Shown piece after piece: positions 26,648 to 36,956 of a DNA stretch of 64,000 nt; position 1 is the stretch's first letter; every line of letters starts with the position of its first letter. Position numbers and translations under genes: made by a program. The DNA lies in the NCBI RefSeq assembly GCF_000469135.2, contig NZ_CP048117.1, positions 2,517,501 through 2,581,500 on the forward strand. The letters are read 5' to 3'. The notes under the pieces are model-generated. The model did no database searches and had not been told where the DNA came from. It was given only the letters and a program-made list of their open reading frames with translations. This DNA is from Bacillus sp. SB49. GTDB taxonomy: Bacteria; Bacillota; Bacilli; Bacillales; Halobacillaceae.

Positions 26648-27236
26648 AGATCATCTGGACGGACTTACGTTCTTCCATAAGCTCACTATACACACGGACG
26701 AAGTGGTCGATAGAAGCTTCTGTAATGAACGGGTCTTTAAACTCCTGCGGCATCATAAAGGGAGCATTTAATAAACCCTTCCACTGAAGGAGGCAGATTT
26801 TTTCCTTAAAAGTGATGTCCATTTGTGAGCTCTTGCTGAATAAAAGCTGGCTGAACAAATGATTTTCCTTCGCAAGATACGTCACAAGCATCTCCCGTGC
26901 AAATACAGTATTCAACGATAATTCTCTGTACAGCAAACAAGATAGTTGATAATGGGATTGCTTATAATGTAGAATTTTTTTCACTAATTCATTCATGTTA
27001 TTCTCAGCAGCAGAGGGCTGCTCGCTTTCCAGCATTTCCAAGTAAGGTTCGAAATAACTGACGGCGAGAGATTCAAAGAGACCTTGTTTACTTTTGAAGT
27101 AATAATGGATTAACGAGACATTGACATCGGCCGCCTTGGCTATATCGCGTACAGAGGTGCCATGGAAACCGTTGCTGTAGAAAAGACGGCAAGCGACATC
27201 TAAGACTTTGTCACGAGTTACATTCTGTCGGTTCAT
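26637..27236 (-). CDS. refZ: TetR-family regulator RefZ
   Basis: A 199-residue TetR-type protein. The helix-turn-helix GTSVRDIAKAADVNVSLIHY lies at residues 25-44, followed by YFKSKQGLFE; the rest is the helical dimer/ligand domain. Gene order (hisJ, ezrA, ytsP neighbours) matches B. subtilis yttP/refZ, whose product binds motifs near the origin and affects Z-ring placement in sporulation. The start at 27236 has GAGGGGGAAAAGC before it; the open frame runs 44 codons further up without family character. Confidence 0.88.
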   Translation of the reverse strand: MNRQNVTRDKVLDVACRLFYSNGFHGTSVRDIAKAADVNVSLIHYYFKSKQGLFESLAVSYFEPYLEMLESEQPSAAENNMNELVKKILHYKQSHYQLSCLLYRELSLNTVFAREMLVTYLAKENHLFSQLLFSKSSQMDITFKEKICLLQWKGLLNAPFMMPQEFKDPFITEASIDHFVRVYSELMEERKSVQMISNV

Positions 27237-27359
27237 TGCTTTTCCCCCTCTGGGAATAAATTCTCCACCTTTGTGGTTATTCCTGCCGGTAATCGTGCAC
27301 CAAATCCCGACAGATCGCTCCTTGATTTTGTCGAATCTATTGAATATGGAGGTAATATT

Positions 27360-27839
27360 GTGTTTCAAACATCTATGTACACTGGAACGAAGCAGGAAAA
27401 TTATGATCTATTAAACAAACAATTAAAAGCATTAATTGAGGATGAATCCGACGCAATTGCCAACTTAGCCAATGCTTCTTCTCTTCTCAACCAATTCCTT
27501 GAGGATGTGAACTGGGTTGGATTTTACCTGTGGAAAGAGGACCAACTTGTATTAGGGCCGTTCCAAGGCCTTCCTGCCTGTGTCAGAATTCCGGCGGCCA
27601 AAGGGGTCTGCGGGACTGCTGTATCCGAAGGCAAAGTGCAGCGAATCGCTGACGTCCATGCTTTCCCTGGTCATATCGCTTGTGATGCCGCCTCCCGTTC
27701 TGAGATCGTTGTTCCTATTTACAAAGATGGGGAGGTCTATGGGGTCCTTGATATAGACAGCCCGTCTGAAGACAGATTTGATGAAGTGGACGAAGAGAAG
27801 TTAACAAACTTTGTTGAAACACTTCAACAGTTCCTTTAA
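27360..27839 (+). CDS. msrC: free methionine-R-sulfoxide reductase (GAF domain)
   Basis: A 159-residue single GAF domain enzyme reducing free methionine-R-sulfoxide (YtsP in B. subtilis). The three family cysteines are all present, in LPACVRIP, GVCGTA and HIACDAASRSE. The GTG at 27360 has GGAGGTAATATT before it and is the likely start; the open frame begins earlier at 27273. Divergent from refZ across about 120 bases, convergent with dgcP. Confidence 0.9.
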   Translation: MFQTSMYTGTKQENYDLLNKQLKALIEDESDAIANLANASSLLNQFLEDVNWVGFYLWKEDQLVLGPFQGLPACVRIPAAKGVCGTAVSEGKVQRIADVHAFPGHIACDAASRSEIVVPIYKDGEVYGVLDIDSPSEDRFDEVDEEKLTNFVETLQQFL

Positions 27840-27847
27840 TGAATAAG

Positions 27848-27879
27848 AAGAAAAGCCGCCGTAACAGGCGGCTTTTCTT
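27848..27879. terminator. bidirectional terminator msrC/dgcP
   Basis: Thirteen-bp stem AAGAAAAGCCGCC with its complement and six-base loop. Confidence 0.9.
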
Positions 27880-27883
27880 TGTA

Positions 27884-29764
27884 TCATGGTTGGATATGCT
27901 GATGAATGATCACGTTTTTCCCCATTTCCTTCCCCTTATACAAAGCAGCATCGGCTACTTGGACTAACTGCTTCTGCCCAGGAGCTTGACCGCTTTTCTT
28001 CCACGAAGCAATTCCGCACGAAACCGTCACGGATGGACGCGTATGCTCTTCCACTTCCACTCTGATCGTTTCTGCATAATCATAGGCTTCCTGAGCAGTC
28101 AAATCCGGAACATACAAAGCCAACTCTTCTCCGCCCCATCTGGCAGCCACACCGACGTCAGCTGTGCAGCGCTTAATGATTCTCGCCACTTGACAGATCA
28201 CCTCATCCCCGATCTGATGGCCGTAGGTATCGTTAACCGCTTTAAAATCGTCAATGTCAAATAAAAGGAAGTGTCCGCTGTCATCCTTCTCTATATGTGC
28301 TGCTACTTTTTGGTCCAAGTGGATTCTTGAACTTAATTTCGTTAAATAATCCGTAACGACCGTCTGCTCCAGTTCTTCCCGAAGAATAGAATTCGCAAAA
28401 GCTAGTGTGGAATGATGGACAAGCGATTTCAACAGTTTGAACGACTCGAAAGAAAATATACATGGTTCCCTGTGCATGACGACGGCGAGCCCGCTGATGT
28501 GATCATGGTCTGTCATCGGAACAGCCATTACTGATCGGAAATCTGAGGAAATGGGGGTGTTCATCGTTGTTACATCACTGATGAATAAAGGACCACTCTC
28601 TTCCACCATGACACGTTCGACTTCCTCAAGGAAATCCTGCGGGTCATTCATGGTAAAATAGCTGGAACTGCCCTCAAGCACCTGATAGCCTCCCCCTTCA
28701 AGGAAAGTAGCAAATCCCACTTCATCCGCCTGGAAAGAGGATTCAATTTCTTCTGATATATAAGAGATTTTCTCATTCAATCGGATATTGGAATTCAATT
28801 TTTTGGAGGTGGCGTTGATTAATTTCAAGTCATTATTCAGCTTACGTGACTGTTGATAAAGCTTCGCATTCTCCAGAGCGTTCCCTGCCGTATTTGCAAT
28901 CAATAAAAAGAATTCAATGTCTTTCTTTGGAAAATACAGATAGTCAGGAGCTGCTACCTGCAGCACTCCATACACCCCCTGCTTGCCCTTCAGGGGAGCA
29001 TAAAGAAAAGAACGTCCCTCCTGCAGCCGGTCTTCTATTTGAAGTTCGCCAGTCAGATACGCCTGCGTGCTTGCCTCTGAACCGGCTTCCTTATCGTAAC
29101 GCAGTTCCTGTACGGGAAGGTCGGACTTGGTCGTATAATCCTGGGAAAGCAGCAGGTTATAAGAGAATTCCGGATATACTTTACGCAGGGTAGCGACAAT
29201 CTCACTGAGAACTCCGTCCGTGTCAATGGAAGAATGAAAATGGGAGGTTACTTTATACAGCAGTTCGTATTTACAACGTTCTTCATAAACCTCATAGTAA
29301 TCCTCGACCTGCTTCAGGCATTTCAGCACCTCTCCGGACAACCGCTCTTCCCGTTTCCGTTCCGGCATTCCAGCCCCCCGCACTCCGATTACGATAAAAC
29401 CATGGAGGTGATCTTCTGTTTGCAAAGGAATGATGGAGAAGGAAAACTCCGGTTCGGATACAACCCATTCCGCAAGAAATTCCCTGGATTTCATTTGTCC
29501 GTCCTCATCTTCCACCTCTTCCTTGGAAAAATCCGTTCGTATCGCAAGCGGCTCTGCATTCGGTTCTACATGAAGGCGATAACGGCCTTTCCAGTCATCC
29601 CAATAATAAATTGCTCCATAATCCGCACGCAAAAATCGTTTCATCTCTCCAGCCATTGCCTGGACAAACCGCTCAAAGGTTTTGGCTTTACCAGCAACGG
29701 CCATTTGAAACAACCGGCTCTGCAACGGAATCAATTGATCATCCAACTGTGAATCAATTATCAT
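27884..29764 (-). CDS. dgcP: GAF-GGDEF diguanylate cyclase DgcP
   Basis: A 626-residue cytoplasmic diguanylate cyclase. About 450 residues of GAF-type sensory domains (probably three) precede a GGDEF domain (about 455-620). The active-site loop reads WGGEELALYV near residue 541, a functional GGEEF-type variant, and FDIDDFKAVNDTYGH gives the metal/substrate site. Position and size match B. subtilis YtrP/DgcP. I see no RxxD inhibitory site of strict form. The window also encodes an EAL phosphodiesterase 30 kb away. Confidence 0.92.
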   Translation of the reverse strand: MIIDSQLDDQLIPLQSRLFQMAVAGKAKTFERFVQAMAGEMKRFLRADYGAIYYWDDWKGRYRLHVEPNAEPLAIRTDFSKEEVEDEDGQMKSREFLAEWVVSEPEFSFSIIPLQTEDHLHGFIVIGVRGAGMPERKREERLSGEVLKCLKQVEDYYEVYEERCKYELLYKVTSHFHSSIDTDGVLSEIVATLRKVYPEFSYNLLLSQDYTTKSDLPVQELRYDKEAGSEASTQAYLTGELQIEDRLQEGRSFLYAPLKGKQGVYGVLQVAAPDYLYFPKKDIEFFLLIANTAGNALENAKLYQQSRKLNNDLKLINATSKKLNSNIRLNEKISYISEEIESSFQADEVGFATFLEGGGYQVLEGSSSYFTMNDPQDFLEEVERVMVEESGPLFISDVTTMNTPISSDFRSVMAVPMTDHDHISGLAVVMHREPCIFSFESFKLLKSLVHHSTLAFANSILREELEQTVVTDYLTKLSSRIHLDQKVAAHIEKDDSGHFLLFDIDDFKAVNDTYGHQIGDEVICQVARIIKRCTADVGVAARWGGEELALYVPDLTAQEAYDYAETIRVEVEEHTRPSVTVSCGIASWKKSGQAPGQKQLVQVADAALYKGKEMGKNVIIHQHIQP

Positions 29765-29913
29765 TTAAGTTCACCTTACTTCCTCCGAATGTATTAGTTA
29801 TATTTTACCACTACTTTTATCACAATAAATAGTTTGAGTGCGCAAATTTCAAATGTTTCCCTATCCTCGCATAAATCTCTCCTCATACGGTCCGTAATTC
29901 AGCGATATCCTCT

Positions 29914-29942
29914 TGACTTCCTGTCGAAATAAAATTATAATG
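29914..29942 (+). promoter_or_regulatory. candidate rpsD promoter
   Basis: TTGACT (29914-29919), 17-base spacer, TATATG (29937-29942). It lies about 190 bases before rpsD, leaving room for the S4 leader. Confidence 0.5.
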
Positions 29943-29949
29943 GTCGTTG

Positions 29950-30130
29950 TGTAAAATAAATGGCAGCCTATGTGAACCGTCATTGTTATCATTTTGTTCC
30001 TCTACTACGAGGTGCATCGCGTAACTCTCTGCTGCTGGGGCGAAGGTGCATGAAAACATAATGAGCAGTGGAACGAGGGACACACTGTTTTTATTTTATG
30101 CAAAATAAAATAAAAAAGGAGGAAATTCCT
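29950..30130 (+). ncRNA. rpsD 5' leader, S4-type autoregulatory RNA
   Basis: A 180-base untranslated region before rpsD. It contains GTTCC (about 29996) pairing with GGAAC (about 30070), a duplicated GAGGTGCAT/AAGGTGCAT block and a CTGCTG/CAGTGG region, consistent with the S4-binding leader known in Bacillus, where S4 represses its own gene. The rest of the 366-base gap between dgcP and rpsD (29765-29910) shows nothing I can name. Confidence 0.65.
30089..30110 (+). repeat. A/T hairpin adjacent to the rpsD ribosome-binding site
   Basis: TTTATTTT pairs with AAAATAAA around ATGC, a nine-bp stem of only A/T, ending a few bases before AAGGAGG. It could affect access to the ribosome-binding site. 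Confidence 0.6.
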
Positions 30131-30733
30131 ATGGCACGATATACAGGTCCAACCTGGAAAAAATCACGTCGCTATGGCATTTCTTTAAGCGGAACTGGTA
30201 AGGAGCTAGAAAAGCGCCCTTACGCTCCTGGACAACACGGTCCAAACCAACGTAGAAAAATATCTGAATACGGTCTTCAACTTCAAGAGAAGCAGAAGCT
30301 TCGTTTCATGTACGGCTTGACTGAGCGTCAATTCCGCCGCATGTTCGAAGAGGCTGGTAACATGAAAGGGATCCACGGTGAAAACTTCATGATCCTTCTT
30401 GAATCCCGTTTAGATAACCTTGTGTACCGTCTCGGTCTTGCTCGTACACGCAACCAAGCGCGTCAGCTTGTAACTCACGGTCACGTTGTTGTTGATGGTG
30501 GTCGCGTTGATATCCCATCTTACCGCGTAGCTCCTGGTCAAGTGATCACACTTCGCGAAAAATCTCAAAAGCTTAACGTTGTCGAAGAGGCTATCGAAGT
30601 GAACAACTTCGTACCAGAATATCTTACTTTCGACGCGGACAAGCGTGAAGGAACTTACACTCGCTTCCCTGAGCGTTCTGAGCTTCCTTCTGAAATCAAC
30701 GAAGCACTTATCGTTGAATTCTACTCCCGTTAA
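30131..30733 (+). CDS. rpsD: 30S ribosomal protein S4
   Basis: A 200-residue ribosomal protein S4, a primary 16S rRNA binder and assembly nucleator. [19 protein letters not shown] opens the protein, and the S4 RNA-binding domain ([21 protein letters not shown]) lies near residues 93-113. The ATG at 30131 follows AAGGAGGAAATTCCT; the open frame before it is leader RNA. Codon use is restricted, as for a highly expressed gene. It has no Cys zinc knuckle, the zinc-independent form. Single-gene unit with its own terminator. Confidence 0.98.
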   Translation: MARYTGPTWKKSRRYGISLSGTGKELEKRPYAPGQHGPNQRRKISEYGLQLQEKQKLRFMYGLTERQFRRMFEEAGNMKGIHGENFMILLESRLDNLVYRLGLARTRNQARQLVTHGHVVVDGGRVDIPSYRVAPGQVITLREKSQKLNVVEEAIEVNNFVPEYLTFDADKREGTYTRFPERSELPSEINEALIVEFYSR

Positions 30734-30750
30734 TAGATTAACGGATACCA

Positions 30751-30788
30751 AAAAGAGCAGCACCGGATTTCCGGCGCTGCTCTTTTTT
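30751..30788 (+). terminator. rpsD terminator
   Basis: Stem AAAAGAGCAGCaCCGG/CCGGcGCTGCTCTTTT followed by T6. Confidence 0.9.
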
Positions 30789-30812
30789 ATACCCTAAACT
30801 CCCCGCCTTTTA

Positions 30813-30846
30813 GTGAAAAAACTCCCGACCTGACGGCCGGGAGTTT
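30813..30846 (-). terminator. tyrS terminator
   Basis: Twelve-bp stem AAACTCCCGGCC/GGTCGGGAGTTT with TTTTTT on the minus strand. Confidence 0.88.
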
Positions 30847-30852
30847 CATCAT

Positions 30853-32142
<1,290 letters not shown>

Positions 32143-32175
32143 CTACTGTGGCTGCGTGGGGCGCTTACGTCGGAA

Positions 32176-32421
32176 AACACAAAAAAGACCTCTCCCCAAA
32201 AAAGGGACGAGGTCTTATCGCGGTACCACCCTTGTTGCACAACAACAGCTGTGCCACTTGTATCCATAACGGCTTTTCACCGTCTCCTGATTCACACCAG
32301 GAGATGCTCCGGATCGTAATTCAACAAACAAGTATGCACTGACTTCCACCGACCGTCAGCTCTCTGCAGCAGGGACTTGCTGTTTACTTCAATCGTTCCA
32401 CGCGCTTCTATTCAACTATGT
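32176..32421 (-). ncRNA. T-box leader of tyrS
   Basis: On the minus strand the leader has the invariant T-box core AAGGGTGGTACCGCG (32233-32219), a preceding stem-loop region with AGAGAGC-type stem I motif, and a terminator stem GACCTC/GAGGTC followed by T6. A candidate tyrosine specifier TAC lies at 32318-32316 in GAATTACGATCC. Uncharged tRNA-Tyr should favour antitermination. Confidence 0.92.
32178..32216 (-). terminator. T-box terminator
   Basis: AAGACCTC (32216-32209) and GAGGTCTT (32192-32185) pair around the loop, followed by a T-run; it is the attenuator of the tyrS leader. Confidence 0.85.
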
Positions 32422-32427
32422 TCTCTA

Positions 32428-32456
32428 TTTTTATCATATCGTCATGAAAAATGCAA
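32428..32456 (-). promoter_or_regulatory. tyrS SigA promoter
   Basis: Minus-strand TTGCAT (32456-32451), 17-base spacer, TAAAAA (32433-32428), placing the transcript start at the head of the T-box leader. Confidence 0.6.
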
Positions 32457-32533
32457 CTGCACCTTCGAGCGAATGATGTCCTAAGATGACGGGGTGTGTT
32501 ATAATATGGGTGGATTTTTTAGGAGGTATTATT

Positions 32534-35527
32534 ATGTCTGATAACCCAAAGAAAGGTCGAAATAGAAAGAGTTTCCGTACCCTGTGGGAAGAAGGAGCCA
32601 TCCAGAAGAAGACCAGGATCACTTATGATGTCGTTTGGAACGTCATCCTGTTCTTCATCATCATCGGTGTCGTCGGCTTATTCTTCGCAGGAGGCGTCGG
32701 TGCCGGCTATTTCGCTTCTCTCGTCAAAGACGAGCCGTTGAGAAGCAAGGCCGACATGACGGATACGATTTATAACTATGCCGAAACCTCGACGATGTTA
32801 TTTAACGATGAGTCGGAAATCGGTGATGTCAGCTCCGATTTGTATAGAGAAGAAGTCTCCCTCGATCAAGTCAGCGATCATTTGAAGAACGCGATCATTG
32901 CAACAGAGGACGAAAACTTCAACCTACATAAAGGAGTTGTCCCAAAATCTGTCATGCGCGCGATCGTCCAGGAAGTGACTAATTCCTCTGTCAAAACCGG
33001 TGGAAGTACATTGACCCAGCAGCTTGTGAAAAACCAGATCCTGACGAACGAAGTTTCCTTCGAGCGGAAAGCAAAGGAAATGGTACTCGCTCTGCGCCTG
33101 GAGAAATTTATGAATAAGGACGACATCCTGGAGGCCTATCTGAACATTGTCCCGTTCGGAAGAAATGCAAACGGGCAGAACATCGCGGGCATCCAGACAG
33201 CTGCTCAAGGTATATTCGGCATTAACGCGGATGAACTGTCGCTCGCCCAGTCCGCTTATATTGCCGGGATGCCGCAATCCCCTTTCGCGTATACACCGTT
33301 TTATAATGATGGATCGATTAAAGAAGAAGAGCTGCTTCAACCCGGCATCAACCGGATGCATGAAGTGCTCGAGCGGATGCTTGACGGTGGATATATCACC
33401 AAAGAGGAATACGACAAGGCGATGGCTTTCGAAATAAGTGGGGAGACATTGACCGAACCTAAGACAACAGCCAACAGCGCCTATCCTGCCATCAACCAGG
33501 AAATTCAGAAGCGGGCAAAAGAGAAAATTAAAGATTATCTGTTGAAACAGAACGGCCATACAGAGAAAGATTTGAAGGAAGACGAAGCACTTGCCCAGGA
33601 ATATGAAGAGCTTGCGGAACGCGAGCTGAGCTCGGGCGGGTACAAGATTCATACGACGATTGACAAAGAAGTCTATGAATCTATGCAAAAAGTACGGGAT
33701 GCATACACAAAATCCAATTGGCCTTGGGGAAAAAAGACGGTCTATAACGAAAAAGGAGAGCCGTACAAGATAGACAGCCCTTTACAGCTCGGAAGCATCA
33801 TCATCGAAAATTCAACCGGGAAGATTTACGGCTTCATCGGCGGCTATGATTTCGATGAGAACCCTTATAATCACGCCACCCAGGCACGGAGATCGAACGG
33901 TAGTACGATGAAACCTCTTCTTGTTTATGGTCCAAGTTTCGACACGGGAGCCGCCCAGCCCGGCTCCGTCATTGCCGATGTACCATACACCTATAGAGAT
34001 CAGCCGGGTAAAGAGGTACGGAACTTCTCCCGTGGGCATAAAGGCTTTGTTTCAGCAAGGTATGCACTTGCCCAGTCTTATAACGTACCAGCTGTCAAGC
34101 AATACAACGAAATAAGAAATATAAACCCGGTGAAGAATTACTTAGATAAAATGGGTATGAAAGAGCACTTGGCTGAAGGAGACTACAGCAACGAGTCCAT
34201 GGCCCTTGGTGGACTTACACATGGCATCACCGTCGAAGACAACGTCAACGCCTATGCCACGTTCGGAAACATGGGTAAATTCGTAGATGCCTATATGATC
34301 GAAAAAATAGAGAAAAAAGACGGCGACGTCATTTATCAGCATAAGAAGCAGGAAACCGACGTCTTCAGCCCGCAGGCCGCTTACCTGACGATCGACGTCA
34401 TGCGCGATGTCCTCGACTACGGTACCGGATCACGCGTCAAAGGATTGATACAGAACCGTGGCGTTGACTGGGCCGGTAAAACGGGTACTTCCCAGGCGAC
34501 AAAAGACTCGTGGTTTGTCGCGACCAATCCGAACGTAACCGTGGGCATGTGGACAGGATTTGCTGAAGGCAACATGCAGGGGATGAATTACAACCAGCGG
34601 ACGCAAGGATTATGGGCCGACGTCGTCAACGCCGCTTCGGAAGTCGATCCGGAGCTGATGATTCCGAAAGATAACTTCCAAAGCCCGGGCGGACTTGTAA
34701 CGAGATCCTATTGCGCAACATCTGGCCTTCTCGCCTCTGATCTTTGTTCTTCCGTCGGACTCGCTGCCTCTGATCTTTATGATGCAGACTACGCACCGAC
34801 GAAAACAGACGACAGCCTCGTGAGCGGGAATTTCGTCCGCGTGAAAGGCAATTTGGTTCAAGCTGGACCGAATACTCCAAAAGAGTTCATTCTTGACGGC
34901 GGCGGAGTCACACTCAGCCCGGAATTTTTGAAGGAGAATGGATACACAAGCCCTGCCGTATTACGGGCATTGATTCCGAATAACGCTAAATGGACCAAAG
35001 TCGGGCTTCCGTCTTCCGATGCCATCGGTTCGACGAAATCCTCGATTGATAACGACGGGAAGGCGCCAAGTGCGCCCAGGTCCGTTTCCGTAAGTGGATC
35101 AACCCTGAACTGGCAGGCTTCCGGAAGCAGCGATGTCGTGGGGTACCGTGTTTACACCGCTGCCTCCCCCGGCGGATCCTTTTCTCTCATCGGAAGCACA
35201 GCTTCCACCTCCTATAAATTTTCCGGAGACGGCGTCTACGCCGTGAAGGCAGTGGATTATTTCGGACAAGAGTCCTCCCTATCTTCTCCGGTAACCGTTG
35301 GAAACCCCGGCGCGGAACCAGAGCCGGAGCCGAAGCAGGAAACCGAAGAGAGTGAACCGCAGAACGAAGAACCTGCTGAGCAGGAAGAGAATGATTCATC
35401 CGAAGAATCACCGGCTGAAGCAGATTCGGAGAACACGGAAGAAGCTGCTTCGGACGAAGAAACACAAGAAGAAACAGAAGATGCTCCTCCAGAAGAGAAT
35501 CAGGAGGAAGAGACACCGGAAGAATAA
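32534..35527 (+). CDS. class A penicillin-binding protein (PBP1A family) with FN3 and acidic tail
   Basis: A 997-residue bifunctional cell-wall synthase. Membrane anchor about 35-65; glycosyltransferase 51 domain with EDENFNLHKG (near 125) and GGSTLTQQLVKN (near 155); transpeptidase with SxxK as STMK (near 457), SYN (near 516) and KTGTS (near 648). A fibronectin type III domain (about 845-925) is followed by about 70 residues rich in Glu/Asp/Pro with no hydrophobics. Related to PonA or PBP2D of B. subtilis; I cannot tell which. The ATG at 32534 follows AGGAGGTATT. It occupies the interval before acuA where B. subtilis has acsA. Confidence 0.9.
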   Translation: MSDNPKKGRNRKSFRTLWEEGAIQKKTRITYDVVWNVILFFIIIGVVGLFFAGGVGAGYFASLVKDEPLRSKADMTDTIYNYAETSTMLFNDESEIGDVSSDLYREEVSLDQVSDHLKNAIIATEDENFNLHKGVVPKSVMRAIVQEVTNSSVKTGGSTLTQQLVKNQILTNEVSFERKAKEMVLALRLEKFMNKDDILEAYLNIVPFGRNANGQNIAGIQTAAQGIFGINADELSLAQSAYIAGMPQSPFAYTPFYNDGSIKEEELLQPGINRMHEVLERMLDGGYITKEEYDKAMAFEISGETLTEPKTTANSAYPAINQEIQKRAKEKIKDYLLKQNGHTEKDLKEDEALAQEYEELAERELSSGGYKIHTTIDKEVYESMQKVRDAYTKSNWPWGKKTVYNEKGEPYKIDSPLQLGSIIIENSTGKIYGFIGGYDFDENPYNHATQARRSNGSTMKPLLVYGPSFDTGAAQPGSVIADVPYTYRDQPGKEVRNFSRGHKGFVSARYALAQSYNVPAVKQYNEIRNINPVKNYLDKMGMKEHLAEGDYSNESMALGGLTHGITVEDNVNAYATFGNMGKFVDAYMIEKIEKKDGDVIYQHKKQETDVFSPQAAYLTIDVMRDVLDYGTGSRVKGLIQNRGVDWAGKTGTSQATKDSWFVATNPNVTVGMWTGFAEGNMQGMNYNQRTQGLWADVVNAASEVDPELMIPKDNFQSPGGLVTRSYCATSGLLASDLCSSVGLAASDLYDADYAPTKTDDSLVSGNFVRVKGNLVQAGPNTPKEFILDGGGVTLSPEFLKENGYTSPAVLRALIPNNAKWTKVGLPSSDAIGSTKSSIDNDGKAPSAPRSVSVSGSTLNWQASGSSDVVGYRVYTAASPGGSFSLIGSTASTSYKFSGDGVYAVKAVDYFGQESSLSSPVTVGNPGAEPEPEPKQETEESEPQNEEPAEQEENDSSEESPAEADSENTEEAASDEETQEETEDAPPEENQEEETPEE

Positions 35528-35540
35528 GGATATGGAACGA

Positions 35541-35578
35541 AAAGGGAGCTCTCTCCATAGGAGGAGAGCTCCCTTTTT
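35541..35578 (+). terminator. terminator after the penicillin-binding protein gene
   Basis: Stem AAAGGGAGCTCTC/GAGAGCTCCCTTT and T5. Confidence 0.88.
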
Positions 35579-35587
35579 GGTTTCCAA

Positions 35588-35615
35588 TTTAAAAGTTATA
35601 CTTTTCATGTATAAT
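35588..35615 (+). promoter_or_regulatory. acuABC promoter
   Basis: Consensus TATAAT at 35610-35615 with a weak TTTAAA 16 bases upstream, 42 bases before acuA. No cre site is visible here, unlike B. subtilis. Confidence 0.5.
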
Positions 35616-35656
35616 GAAGACAACAAGATTCTATTAATTTTTCAGGTGGTGACGGA

Positions 35657-36304
35657 ATGAACCATGAAAAAACCTATTATCGTGAAACGATCGATACGGA
35701 GGAAGGTCCCGTGATCGTGGAAGGCCCCCTTTCTTCTCTGGACTTGTCGTCCTATACCTTCCACGAACAGCTGACCGCTTTCCGCCCCGCTCAGAAGCAG
35801 TTTGAAGCAGTCAAAGAAATCGCAGATTTTGACGAAGGCCGAATCATCATTGCCAGACACAACGACATCATCGTCGGGTATGTTACATACCTTCACCCCG
35901 ATCCTCTGGAACGCTGGTCGGAAGGTGGCATGGAGGACCTGATAGAACTGGGTGCGATCGAAGTCATCCCCTCCTTTCGAGGTTACAGGGTTGGCTCCCG
36001 ACTGCTTAAAGTTTCCATGATGGACTCGTATATGGAGAACTACATCATCATCAGTACCGAATATTACTGGCACTGGGATTTAAAAGGAACCGGCCTCAAT
36101 ATTTGGGACTACCGAAAAGTGATGGAAAAGATGATGGCCGCAGGAGGTTTGACCCCCGCCCCGACCGACGATCCCGAGATCATTTCCCACCCGGCCAATT
36201 GTTTAATGGTAAAGGTAGGAAGGAACGTTCCCGAAGCTTCTATAGAAGCCTTCGATCGTCTCCGTTTCTTAGCAAGACATCAATACCGCCAGATGAGGAG
36301 GTAG
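35657..36304 (+). CDS. acuA: AcuA protein acetyltransferase
   Basis: A 215-residue GNAT-fold enzyme. The region LIELGAIEVIPSFRGYRVGSRLL (about 95-117) holds the acetyl-CoA-binding (R/Q)xxGx(G/S) loop as RGYRVGS. In B. subtilis AcuA acetylates and switches off acetyl-CoA synthetase AcsA; AcuC reverses it. acuA, acuB and acuC follow with gaps of a few bases, so they form one operon. The start ATG has CAGGTGGTGACGGA upstream. Confidence 0.93.
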   Translation: MNHEKTYYRETIDTEEGPVIVEGPLSSLDLSSYTFHEQLTAFRPAQKQFEAVKEIADFDEGRIIIARHNDIIVGYVTYLHPDPLERWSEGGMEDLIELGAIEVIPSFRGYRVGSRLLKVSMMDSYMENYIIISTEYYWHWDLKGTGLNIWDYRKVMEKMMAAGGLTPAPTDDPEIISHPANCLMVKVGRNVPEASIEAFDRLRFLARHQYRQMRR

Positions 36305-36308
36305 CTGT

Positions 36309-36956
36309 ATGTTAGTAGAAGAAATTATGAAAAAAGAGGTTATTACGCTCCCCCCTTCCGAAACGATTGAAAAGGCGATGAAACTGCTCCATCAGCATCA
36401 TATCCGCCATCTTCCAATTGTGGACGAAGAGAATAAGGTGATCGGCATTGTGTCAGATCGCGATGTCCGCGATGCCAGTCCTTCCATTTTCGACGAAGAC
36501 AGCAATCCCCAGGAATGGAAGAAGCCGATCCATACAATCATGACATCACCGGTAACGACGGTTCACCCCCTTGATTTCGTCGAAGAGACGGCCTCCATCT
36601 TTTATGAGCAGGAGATCGCTTGTGTTCCTGTAACGAGAGATGATAAGCTCGTAGGCATTGTCACAGAAAAAGACATGCTGTATACAATGATTCAACTGAC
36701 CGGTACGAATGTGCAAAGCTCCCAAATAGAGATTAAAGTCATCAACAAGCCTGGGATCCTGCCGCAGGTGATGGCGGTATTCGGAAAGCGAAAAGTGAAC
36801 ATCAGTTCCGTCCTGATTTATCCGTATAAGCCCGACTCTTCTTATAAAGTAGTTGTCGTCCGCATCCAGACGATGAATCCCCTTCCAACCATCGAAGATT
36901 TGACGAAAGAAGGCTACGATGTCCTGTGGCCTAAATTACCGGGGATGTCTGTATGA
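36309..36956 (+). CDS. acuB: AcuB, CBS-ACT domain protein
   Basis: A 215-residue protein with two CBS motifs (residues 8-60 with IVSDRDVRDAS; 78-130 with IVTEKDMLYTM) and a C-terminal ACT domain (about 138-205, starting IEIKVINKPGILPQVMAVF). Found in the acetoin/acetate utilisation operon; the biochemical role is not established, though CBS and ACT modules suggest nucleotide and small-molecule sensing. RBS GAGGAGGTAGC; its stop overlaps the acuC start by four bases. Confidence 0.93.
   Translation: MLVEEIMKKEVITLPPSETIEKAMKLLHQHHIRHLPIVDEENKVIGIVSDRDVRDASPSIFDEDSNPQEWKKPIHTIMTSPVTTVHPLDFVEETASIFYEQEIACVPVTRDDKLVGIVTEKDMLYTMIQLTGTNVQSSQIEIKVINKPGILPQVMAVFGKRKVNISSVLIYPYKPDSSYKVVVVRIQTMNPLPTIEDLTKEGYDVLWPKLPGMSV

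Noticed and set aside
32924-33688. A 254-residue open frame antisense to the penicillin-binding protein
   Set aside because: Its composition is the reverse complement of a clear glycosyltransferase/transpeptidase gene and it has no recognisable features.
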